This document shows, one piece after another, positions 24,797 to 36,100 of a DNA stretch of 64,000 nucleotides. The stretch's first letter is position 1, and each line of letters begins with the position of its first letter. The position numbers were made by a program, and so were the translations under genes. The notes below the pieces were generated by a model, which ran no database searches, was not told the DNA's origin, and worked only from the letters and a program-made list of their open reading frames with translations. The DNA is from Anisakis pegreffii (taxonomy: Eukaryota > Nematoda > Chromadorea > Rhabditida > Anisakidae), in the NCBI GenBank assembly GCA_035041965.1, contig JAPYMA010001806.1, forward strand, positions 1-64,000, given 5' to 3'.

Positions 24797-27700
24797 CTAA
24801 AACAAATAAACAAAAGCCATTCAGTCAGTCATATGCCTGAAGCAAGCCATTCACTATTCGTTGCTAAACTGCTCTTGATGCTAGCGTCGTCAGCTGTCGT
24901 TGCTATTGTTGCCATCCTGTTCAGGAGTCTTATGGCATCTGAAAGTGGTGCACTCGAGATCAGCGATCCTTCATCCAGTGCCAACTTCAATGAAGCACAT
25001 GTCGAGCACTTCACGCTGAATTGGGATGTTGACTTCAAAAATTCGCGTATCAATGGAAGTGCCATTCTGAAAGTGAAATTCATCAAGGCAACCAATAAAC
25101 TGGTAAGTTTTTGTAATTATTAACCCGATAATTTGTTGTTCGTTTTGAATTGATTTGTGAGATGTTTCAATTTATGTGACAGTTTTTATAGTACCACATG
25201 TAGAGTTTTGGAATTGCGAAAGAATGTTTTTTATGCGATCAATTCGAAGAAACTTTCTTTTCTTATCATTTTATGTGAACATAAATATCAAAAAGTTGAC
25301 GAATACTTTTTCCAAAATCACTTAAACCTCATAAAAAATTTAGTCATTTGAAACAGTAACTTGTGAATAAGACGGTGACATATTATATGATACTGAATCA
25401 GAGTTTATGCGTGAATTTTATGCAAAACTGATTGAACCACACATCTTTTTTCGAATTATTTCGCAATTTAATTTTGGTTGTTTTAAAATGAAGTACTGTC
25501 TCGATCAGTGAGCAAATAATTTTTTCAGATTTTGGACGGTCGTTCATTGGACATTCGAAAGGTGCAAGTGGTGAATGGTTCAGAACTAAACTATACGGTA
25601 GAGAGTGCAGGTGTGTTGGGAGATAAGATTATCATCAATGTTGGTGAGCATGCTGCTGGTGATAACGTGTATGTTTGCTTTTCCCTTTTTTTTTTTTCAA
25701 AATCATTCAGTTCATTTGATCAGTGCCTTTCTTGCTTGCTCATATCTATTTGATGGTTCATTTGAGTTTGAAAAGTTTGCGCTTATTTTTAAGTTTTTCC
25801 TCTCGTTAATTTTTACGGATTGTTCATTAAGAATAAATTTTCAATCGATTCATTTACATATTTACTTATGTATTCATTACCAGAACTGTGTAGACTCATT
25901 TTAAAATCAGTTTTTAAAATGAATGATCAACCGTCATTGAAATGAGTAGCAATAATATGCAGAGGGTCATTTTTTTATCAGCAATGTTTTCATCGTCAAG
26001 TAACTGTACATTCACAAAAATTTTTTGTGTTTTAAATTCTTATGAAAATGTATTGTATTTTTAGCGATCTGTTGTTCGAATACAGCACAGGCAAAGGATG
26101 TACGGCACTTCAGTTTATGCCTCCCGAACAGACGGCCGACAAGAAAGGACCGTATCTGTTCAGTCAATGTCAACCCACTCATGCACGTTCGCTACTACCC
26201 TGCATGGACACACCGGCCGTGAAACAAACCTACGATTCTGAGGTATTCTGAGAATTGATTCGTTCATTTCATTATTCAAATGAATGCATTGTTTAGGTTT
26301 GTTGAAAATAAGAAAATTGGAATGATGATTAATAGACGAATTTTGAGGTGAAAGTACCGAAAGAGTTGACATGCCTGATGAGTGCGATCAGCAAAGGTCA
26401 GCCATCTGAAGCCGATAACGGCGCTGTATCAGTGTATCGATTCTCACAGCCAGTGCCGATTCCGTCGTATCTGTTGGCCATAGTTGTGGGAGTGCTCGAG
26501 AAACGAGATATTAGTGATCGGTGTGCCGTTTGGTCTGAGCCGTCAATCGTCGATAAGGCGAAATACGAGTTTGGAGAAGCCGAAAAAATGTTGTCGACTG
26601 CGGAAAGTCTAGCTGGAAAATATGTTTGGGGAAGGTTTGTAACATTTTCTACGAGATCATTCTTCTTTTGTGTTTGTTTTGGAGATCATTTTGATGACAT
26701 TGTTTCATTAAAAATTCATCGTGGAAGCACTGCTAGAGTGGTCGATATTGGGACGGTTTTTAAGATTTGTTAAGATTTGTTTTTCAATTTGTTAAGGTAC
26801 GGAATTGCTTAGAATTTGGAGCTTTCAAACATTGTTTGTTTGCCTTAAGTTTATCGAGAAATGTGAAATGTGAAGCAGTGTGAGTCGATATCATTGTTGG
26901 TTCGTAACTTTAGTTGAGGGTCGTTCATGCTAGAATTCTTAAAGCTTTAATATATCGAGTAAATTTTTTTGTGGTAGTATTGAAAATTGAAGAAACTGTC
27001 GTTCAGATACGATATGGTTGTGTTACCACCAAGTTTCCCATTCGGTGGCATGGAGAATCCGTGTTTGACGTTTGTCACACCAACACTGTTAGCTGGTGAT
27101 CGGTCAATGGCGACTGTGATTGCTCATGAGATATCACATAGCTGGACTGGAAATTTAGTGACGAATGCCAACTGGGAACACTTCTGGTTAGTAGTGTTGC
27201 TTACCGCATATGGGCTATCAACTGATCCGAATTTCTTCTTAGTGTATCTGATTATTTTGTTACGTCGTTATTGATATCAATTACTAGTTGGTGAGTTTAG
27301 CTGCAAACTCAGGCTGGGCGATACTTTCTGTTTTTGCATACATATATGAAAGGGTCATTTTCCTGTGATGTATAAGTTGTGTTATTATACATTTGCAGTT
27401 TATCACATTCAGGTTGAATGAAGGCTTCACGGTATTTCTAGAGAGGAAGATTGTGGGACGTTTAGAGGGTGAGCCGATGCGTCAGTTTGAAGCGCAGTCG
27501 GGATGGGAGGTGAGTTTTTGAGTTTTTAGAAAGTAATTCGTTTTGGATCGTCATTTATCATTCAGCGTGAGTAGTGTTTGAGAATATCGAGTGTTTTTAC
27601 TTTCCAGTTGGCAGAATCGGAACTTTTAATGAAAATACTAAGTTGCATTGAATATAAGTGGAAATGAAAGAAAATCAATTAGAATGAAGTGATAATTTTG

Positions 27701-29339
27701 AATTTTTGAAGGACTCTTTATTGGTAGCGATAAAAGAGCAGTTCAATGAACAACATCCATATACACGACTCGTTCAAGATTTGAAAGGTGTTGATCCTGA
27801 TGATGCTTACTCTCCAATTCCATATGAAAAGGTATTGTTGTGTTTGTCGTGAATTTTTTTTGGAATTGTATTTGATATTGAGGTTTCCGTGATGTTTTTC
27901 AATTTCTTATAATATTCAGATATCTCTGTGAGTTTTTTCAAAGTTAATTCCTACAGGGTTCAGCATTGTTGATGTATTTGGAACAGCAACTTGGCGATTC
28001 GGCCGCTTTTGAGAAGTTCCTCGCCGATTACGTAAAGAAATTCTCCGGAAAGTCCATAATCACATCGCAATGGAAGGAGTTCCTCTACGAAAGTTTCCCA
28101 GAGAAGAAAGCGGTCTTGGACGCAGTCAATTGGCAAAATTGGTTATACGATGTCGGTGTGCCACTCAGCAAACCAAAGTTTGTTGAATCGTTTATTTTTA
28201 TGAAAGGGTGTTCTCGATTTCGAAATTTGTCGTTGACTTTCTTGTGGTGGTAATTCATTAGAATGTCGAAGTGAAATCTAAATTTTTGGTCTAATATTAT
28301 TTGGATGAATTCAAATATTGCACAAAAATTTTCGAGAATTATTTTAGTTATGATGGACAGCTGTTACGAGATGCAGTTGCACTGGCTAAGCGATGGATCT
28401 CGGCGAGCGAATCGGATTTGCCGAAATTCACCGATGCGGACTTTAAGAATCTCTCATCTCCGCTCAAACTGAAGGTGTTCGATACGATTCGTACGGTACG
28501 TTTCATGTCGTTTTGAAAATTAAACTAATCAGAACAGTGTATCGTTCTAGACATTTGCACGTTCTAATTAAAAAATAATTGTATTAGGATGAAAGAAGGA
28601 TGTATCCAAATAGGGAAGAATTTATTAGTTGTGTTACATTAGAATGATATGAAGTAGCTTATTGTTAGACAGTTTTTCTTTGCATTACTTTTAACATATT
28701 CAGTCGATTCCATTCAATTTAAGTTATAATAATCAGGACAGAGTGAAACTAACTGCTGTAATGATATCGGAAAAGTGTCGTTAAATTGTTTCCATCTGCT
28801 CATTTATTTGCAGTTTCATTTCGGAATTCATGTTGCAGGCTGATCGTCTACCAGAGAATAAGATCACTCGAATCGATGAACTCTATAAACTATCGTCCAC
28901 CGGTAATTGCGATCTGTTAAGCTCGTGGATACAACTCGCGCTCAAAGCTCAATGGAAACCAATCATTCCAGTTGCACTTAAGTTTGTGACGGATTATGGA
29001 CGAATCAAATATTTACGTCCAGTGTACAAGTTAGTTGTGATTTTATGAAATTGGTTTTTGTTTTGGTCTTTATGAAGTGTTTATAGAGTTCGATGTTCAA
29101 ATGTTTATTTATCCGAAACTTCACTGAACATTCGGTTGTGTGCTTTACTGGTTTTCGAATATTAGAGCCAAGAAATTGATAGCTGTTTGGTTTTCCATCA
29201 GTCGATTAAACTGCTGTCTTGCAGAGGGTTATTCCTATGGACCGAAAGTGCCGGTCAGGCCATAGCGCAGTTCCAGAAGAACGCACCATCAATGCATCCA
29301 ATCAGTGTATCAGTCGTATCGAAACTTATCCCGAAATAG
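24782..29339 (+). CDS. M1 aminopeptidase, leukotriene A4 hydrolase type
   Basis: Zinc metallopeptidase that removes N-terminal residues; vertebrate relatives also hydrolyse LTA4. Exons: 24782-25102, 25529-25668, 26065-26242, 26348-26634, 27007-27186, 27413-27509, 27712-27831, 27957-28177, 28348-28495, 28839-29029, 29225-29339. They join in phase to 665 residues; the human enzyme is about 611. Seen: GGMEN substrate motif (about 322-326), HEISH (349-353) with the third zinc ligand Glu in NEG (about 372), the DPDDAY..PYEKG segment carrying the conserved Tyr residues, and a C-terminal HEAT-like domain with [11 protein letters not shown]. Splits at KP-NYD and elsewhere agree with the human alignment. 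Odd: residues 25-47 form a hydrophobic stretch, suggesting a type II membrane anchor or signal, whereas the family is usually cytosolic. A start at codon 18 (MPEASHS) would still include it. Probable polyA signal AATAAA at about 29465. Confidence 0.93.
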
Positions 29340-29464
29340 AGAAATGGCGATGGAATTGTGGAATTTTAATCATCAATATAGATTTTGAGTATTTGCGAAT
29401 TTTCGGTTTGTTCAGGTCGCTTAGGTTTTAATGTATCGGTCTGCTAGTAGAGTAGATGATCATA

Positions 29465-29470
29465 AATAAA
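29465..29470 (+). terminator. Candidate polyadenylation signal of the aminopeptidase gene
   Basis: AATAAA about 125 bp after the stop codon at 29339, the first canonical hexamer downstream. Confidence 0.4.
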
Positions 29471-30624
29471 TGTTTTGCTATTTTTAGATGATCATTGAAT
29501 AAGGTAAATGTTTTGCTTTTCATTGAAAATATGATTTTTTAGAAGAGTTCGTTTTAATTTTTAAATTACTCTCATTTTAAGACACTGTTACTTGCGTTTC
29601 GTTGATTTCTAAGTCCTCTTATAAGTGACAAATTGTCATTACTCTCAGTATTATTGTGATTTTTATTACCATTTTTAGTTATCGTTGCCATTTTTAAATG
29701 TTATTTTTTAAATGGTCATTATTATAGTTTTGTTATGGTTGTGGTTATTATTTTGAATATTCTGATGAGAATCGGCATTATCGTATATTGTTTCGATTTC
29801 ATTACGGTGTTTCTGAGTGATTGCTTTTTGAGCGATTGTGATCGTTTTGTTGGTGATAACAATGGATGGATAATTATCTAAACTACTTAATTGGGTCTGA
29901 ATCTCTTCAATAAATTGAGATATATTTCCGTTGATGTAATATTTCTCCTCTTTTGCCAAATAAGAGGTCATCAGACGATGTTACTAAAAACTTCGTTGGC
30001 CATCTTTTTTTCTAATCAAATTTTTGGTTTGTTCTCAAAATTCTAAAGTCTCTCTGAATTCTTCATTCACGCAATATGCAGTAAATGTTTAGCGTGATAA
30101 TGGAATGTTTTAATTGTTGTTTAATTTCTTGATAAAAACTCTTCGAAATATTTTGAATTTGCTCATTTTTTGCGGTTTTTATCGTTACTCAAAGCGGCAC
30201 AACGAATATCTTCTCACCCATCTTTCAGTATTCCTATTCAATCGATCGTATTTTGGACTGGAAACAACGAGGACATTTTAAATTTTGACGTTTTGGTCTC
30301 ATTTATTTTGAAATCTGACGATAACGGCTTTCATACCATACAAAAATGGGTCGGTGCATACAGGGTTTGTATATGCTAAAACAGAGTTGAAGAATTCTCA
30401 TAGAAAGGCGTTCAAAGCCTCATCTAAGCCTAAACCTAAGTGGAAGTTAAAGCGCATGTTTCAATCTAATTGGAAGCTTAAACCTAACTGTAAGGGCAAT
30501 TCAAGCAAATGAGAAGACTAAATTGCTTCGAGGGTTGGCCACTATCTGCAGTTTCGTTTGCTAGCAGTAACTCGAAATCATTTGACTTCAAAGTAATCGA
30601 GCGTAAATTTAAGTCAAACTCGGA
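29471..30624. other. Intergenic region, aminopeptidase to APC7
   Basis: No supported gene. An 87-codon minus-strand frame (29708-29971) is AT-driven and ends in an Asn/His-rich tail; I do not recognise it. A short run of diverged GCCTAA-like words lies at about 30405-30490. Confidence 0.4.
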
Positions 30625-33600
30625 ATGCAGTTCGTCTATGACAGTGTCTGTAAACTGTATGAACTGGAGCTGTACGAAGATGTGACAACACTTCTAGAGT
30701 TATCAACAAATGAACTGAATACCCTCACACAGATTCAATCTGCAAACATTGCTTCAATTGGCGCTGATTCTTATTATCAGTCCGATAATTACACCAAAAG
30801 TCAAGAGGTACTGATACAATTCGAGTTATGATCTTTCAATGAAGGTCCTATTTCTGACCGGTAATTCTATAATAATCGTGACAATAATAATCATAATAAT
30901 AGTAATAATAATAATAATAATAATGATAAAAATAATAATCATTATAATAATATTAAGAGCAATAATAATCATAACAACAACAATAATAATAATAATAATA
31001 ATAATAATGACAATAACAGTAATCTTTATAGTAATAATAATGATAGCCGTACTCTTAAGGATATCAGTAGTAATAGTTGTTTCAATAGTGATATTGTAGG
31101 TAATAATCATTATAGTAGCAATTTGACGACAACAATTTATTTCATTTCTTTTTAGGCGTTCTATCGTGCGATTACTGTAACGAAGATGTTGACAAAGCCA
31201 CCGAAAGAGCTGGTATGCATACACATCCTTGATACTGTATTTGAGTGTAGCTTACGTTTATCGAAATATTTTGAAAATGAGAAGTGTATCGTTTTGAGAA
31301 CATCATCTCTTCAATTATTTTTTCTTGTTGGATAACAAGAGGATATTCTAATCTGTTCGAAAACTATGCGAATTGATCAGAATCGTCACATGCATAGTAG
31401 CGATCTTATGCAGAATCGTATGGACGCATGGAGTAATAATGTGTCGATTTTTTAAGAAATTCAGTGAATCCGAACTGAAATATCGCCTACATCGATGTCT
31501 GCTGAAACAAGGCAAACGTGAAGAAGCAATGGGTGTTTTGGGGAGTATTCCTGAAACGGACATGAGTCCTAAGGTTCGAATCTGTTGTTATTGTCAATTC
31601 TTTTGTTAGATTTTATTTTACCTCTCAGTTTTAACTCTACTCGATTGAATGTACGCATTTTGTTTGAAGTTTTTGGGAGCATTACTTTCATAAAGAACTA
31701 TCGTTCAGTGATATCTATTGGACCTGAAATAGAATTTCCCAAGCATTTCTTATGTTGAGACTAAAATGTGCTAATTGTAAGGTGAAATCAGCCCTTGCGC
31801 GTCTGCATGCAGTGATCGATACCCGTGATCAGAAAACTGCAAATGCAAACCAAACAATAGCAAATGCAATTGCTTACCACAAGTGTGTTGTTATCTCTTA
31901 TTTTTATTCCCTTTGTCGTTTTTTTTTTCTTCATCATCAGTATGAGATCATTTTCATCTAGTTTGATTTTGTCATCATCATTATATCATTTCAATCTGAG
32001 GTCTATTTCAGATTCCATTTGAAGTATACATCAGTTTCATTTTACAGCCGATACTAATCATTGCCGCAATGAAATCTTACTGATTTCGCGCTGTTTGCTT
32101 AGCGATTTGTACATAATCACCGTCATAAGTTGGTGTACGAGATGAAAGTGTTTTTGAGGAAAGTGGTCGAAGAATGTCCCGAAGCAATAGACTCGTTGAG
32201 TTTTATTGTGCGATCTGGTGTGCGAATCGAGGATATGACACATTGGTCGGGAACAGCACGAGAATGGTTGAACGCACAGGAGGCTGTGTCCGAGCAAAAC
32301 ATCAGTAAAGCGATTTCGATTCTGTCGGCAGTCGAAAGCAGTAATTTGAGGTACACTTTGATTTGGCCTGTAGTCTTTCATGTGTTTCATATTCACACTT
32401 GAAAGTGAATGAAATGATCAAAACTTCAGGATTATAATTGAATTAGGCAGATTGCACTACGCAATTGGCCAGCGTCAAAAAGCAGCAATGCATTTACAGA
32501 GGGCACACAATCTGGACAGTGGATGCTCGTATTCAATGGATATCCTCGCCTATATTCTGGCTCAGGTATTTTATTCATTCGCACGAACCACTTTATCTGC
32601 TGGTATTGAGAGAAATGATTGGATCAGTTAATTTCTTATTGATATGATCTGATAACGTTTCTTGTTCCATTTGCTTGTTGAAGAAGTAGTGGTGATATTA
32701 TGAGTTAATTAGTAACCCTGAAAGTGCGAATATTTCAGGATGAAAAAGTAAAAGAACTCGAGAGTCTAGCGGCCACTCTGATGGAATCTCATGAAAGTGC
32801 TGAGGCCTGGGTTGCGTACGCCTTCTTGGCTAGATGTCAGCGAAAAGCTGACCGAGCACTGTACTTCGCACAAAAGGTGCGATCCCTTTGTATAGCTTCT
32901 GATTACAAGTACTGATCACTGAAACCATTTGAGATTCCTCCGAATGTTCATATGAAATTATCATAACTCAACAGCTACCTGTTATGAAGTAATTGTTGGT
33001 GTTTTGAATGATTATTCAAATGATCGTTTCCTGTATGGTGGGCGAAGCGTTTGCTGGCATTTATCTATTCGAGATCGTCAATTCGTTATATAAGATCCGA
33101 CTCATCCATTGCCTGTTTTATAGGTATTGTTAGATAATCAGAAAATTTTCGTTGCCTGAATTTTTGCAATCTTTCAACCTGATGACGTAATCCTGCTGCC
33201 AGTCACGACTTACATTTTAAGAAATTGTAACGGAAAGCAGATGGGTTTTGAAATTGTTAAAATGAATTTGTGGATTGTGATGAGTGATGAACTGAAGGCA
33301 TGTTTGATGTGTGAATCGCAAGTGCAACCGATGGCGATGTTACTGAAAGCGTTGGTGTTGATGGATAAACGGAAGTTTGATGAGGCAATTCAGCATATTC
33401 GTGACTCGTTGATATTCAGTCCGTTCAATTTCGATCTCTACGAAACACTCGTTCAGGCGTATTTATTGCAGAATAAACTCCAAGAGGTGCGTTTTTGATG
33501 AGGACTTCATTAGTTTAGTTTGGATTATTTTGGATCGCTATAGGCATATCTTTGCAAATTTGGTGGATCGTTTAGCCGGGTATAAAGATATGTTATGCTA

Positions 33601-34750
33601 GAGTTCGCCTCCAGAATTTGCATTATATGTGAGAGTTTTAGGCACGTTTGGCTGCCTCAAACTGTCGCCATCAATTGGGCAAGGATAACGCGAGAGCTCT
33701 GTATTTGTGTGCGATGGTTTTTGCAAAAGATGAAACGACAATTAAAGATGCACAAAAACTATTAGAAAAGGTTTCTTTCCTATCAAAACATTGCAATTTT
33801 CATTTGTGTTATGTCCACAACAATTGAAATGAATAAGAAAGTGAAATCTGAGATTTTTTTTGCAGGCAATCTCAATTTCACCGCACTTATTGGATGCAGT
33901 GTTTTTATTGGTGGAATTGTATGATCGAACGCAAAATTACGAAAAAGCAATTACACTGTTGAAGAAACAAGCTGAAGTGAGTGCAGTTGTAGGATTCTTC
34001 TATTGTTGTTTCGCGCATCTTTTGGGAGTAATTTACGCCAGTTGTTCAGCATTTTTGATGGGATGATAACTTGTTGAGATTCGAACAGATTTTAATTTCG
34101 ATTTCGATTGGTAATCATCTAATGAATGTGAAAGAAAAGTAGAAAGTTATTGAATTTCCATTCGAATAATCACTTGTTAGGATTGGTAATTATTGTTTTA
34201 ACAATCCGCAAATTGATCATTATGAATACTGCAGACAACAGTGAACAGTCGACTTCATCGTTTGCTTGGCGATTTCCTGTCGAAAACGAATCGACCGTTG
34301 GATGCACATCATCAGTACAGGTTACGATTATGATGTGATAATCGCTGAGTATTAAAGAATGGATGGTTCCATTAGATGTTACAGTGAAGAATTTTAGATT
34401 CAGTTCAAATTGATGTAACGGTAAAATTCAATGAAATGAGTAAATACATAGGAATCATAATGCCTCTAACTTGGAATTTTGACGCATCTCTACCGAACTG
34501 AATTAGGATCGTTCTCTTCTTTCGTTAGCATATAACTGATGAGCGAATGAGGCTCCCCAAGAGTGAAGAAAATAAAATTTCAAAACGGTATGTTTACAGA
34601 TTAGCCGTAGACGGTGATCCGAGTGCAGCGAAGGCAATGGTCGCCCTGGAGAGTATGCCTGGAATGAATACACCTGAAGGCATTGCGAATGTCATTTGCC
34701 CACCTGCACCACGAAGGCGAGGAGGTAATAACACACAAAGTGATGATTAG
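30625..34750 (+). CDS. APC7: Anaphase-promoting complex subunit 7 (TPR protein)
   Basis: Part of the TPR arm of the APC/C ubiquitin ligase that drives exit from mitosis; nuclear and cytoplasmic. Exons: 30625-30807, 31156-31212, 31457-31573, 31782 to about 31884, about 32149-32350, 32451-32565, 32739-32876, 33298-33486, 33642-33770, 33866-33976, 34235-34320, 34600-34750, about 526 residues (human 565-599). Order and spacing follow human APC7: N-terminal dimer helices, A..YHK then RKVVEECPEAIDSL, LHYAIGQRQKA (TPR), ADRALYFAQK, FDEAIQHIRDSLIFSP, LHRLLGDFLS and HHQYRLAVDGDP as the last TPR. The exon 4/5 junction (31884/32149) is uncertain because the acceptor is weak; the rest agree in phase. The acidic tail of vertebrate APC7 is replaced by a short one ending RRRGGNNTQSDD. 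The first intron holds a long AAT microsatellite. Confidence 0.85.
30868..31112 (+). repeat. Interrupted AAT/ATT microsatellite
   Basis: About 240 bp of AAT repeats with CAT, GAT and AAC interruptions, inside the first APC7 intron. It creates long Ile-rich and Asn-rich frames on both strands that are artefacts. Confidence 0.85.
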
Positions 34751-36100
34751 CAAAATTTATCACCATTCAAAATTTGCTCAAATTCGAGTGTCCTCTTCAG
34801 TCATTATGAATCGCATCGGTTCGTTCATTCATTGCCTTTATAATAACGCATCTTAGTAAACGCTTGCGATGGTTTTTGTGGATTTTTCCCCCACATTTCA
34901 GATCTCATCAAAGAATACGTTTTTACATTCTTACATTTTTACATTTTTTTAACACTTTATCATTTTGATATTGTACAAAGTATCAGTTTTGTTAAGTTTA
35001 CGTGTTCGTTTAACTGATTCATTTTCTGTTCAATGTAATATCATGTATAAGTGTTGATGAAAAGTGATTATTGTTTCGTTTGTAATTGTAATTTATGAAA
35101 ATCGTTTGTTCATCGATTTGACTATTATTTATTTGCACAGAACCTTGCATTCGCTCATTAATTACACTTTGCGGTGGTTATGTATAATGTAAAATAGAAT
35201 GAAGTAAATAAAATTTTTGAGGTTTCAAATTATTTTATAAGTTTAGTCGATATCGATGTTGTTCTCATTTCGTTCGACTACTTAATTACATTTCGGAATT
35301 TCTTTCATTAATTTCATTTCTTATGCTTACAAGTCACCAAGCTTCAAATGAAGTTTAAGTTGACTTAAAGGAATTTTCAGTCATATTTCCATGCAGCTAC
35401 TATAATTCAGTTTTATTGCGCTACTTAAAATTCAATTTTAGCATAATATCTCTGTTTGAGAATGCATTTTCACGGTGTGCATTTAATTGTATTGAAAATT
35501 CAAAGTCGGAGTTAAGTTATACATATAATATTATAAAATGTAAGCTGAATGATTTTACGTAGGAGAATTTATTTGATTATGAAAGAATTTGACGATTTTA
35601 ATTTCTAAATATCCAAGGCTATTTTTATTCATTTCTCATCGATAATCGCTTGCAAATTCAACTGCTTTTTTTCCGTCACAAAAACCAATTAAGTGAATTT
35701 TATTAGTAATGTAGAAATGTGAGTGGTGTGTAGAATCAAAAAAAAATCCGAGAATGATCGATGAACGATGTTTGAGTTGGTCAGACCATATAACTGTAAT
35801 TTTGATAACATCATACCGTATCAATCACTACATATATTATTACTGGAGACAGTGTGCGCCTCAGAACTGCAATCGGATTGTAACAATTATAAACGATTCA
35901 GAAGAGTCGCTGGTCCAACAGTTTATGGTATCAAAGTATTTGAATGGGAGGAAGATGAAGTTCATTGAAGAAGATATGACCCATAATAGAAAATAGTGTT
36001 GCGTTATGGTAGTAATCGTCTGAAAGCAGGCTTAATCACTCGTCAGTGAAAGTCCGCAGATAATATGATGACAATAGAAATTCGTGAATGTTTTAGAGTG
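34751..36100. other. Intergenic region, APC7 to JAZF1-like gene
   Basis: APC7 3' flank with AATAAA at about 35207, then AT-rich sequence leading to the next gene. No supported gene; frames near 35754-35996 are not recognisable. Confidence 0.4.

Noticed and set aside
30826..31224. Long Ile-rich and Asn-rich frames on both strands
   Set aside because: Produced by the AAT microsatellite in the first APC7 intron.
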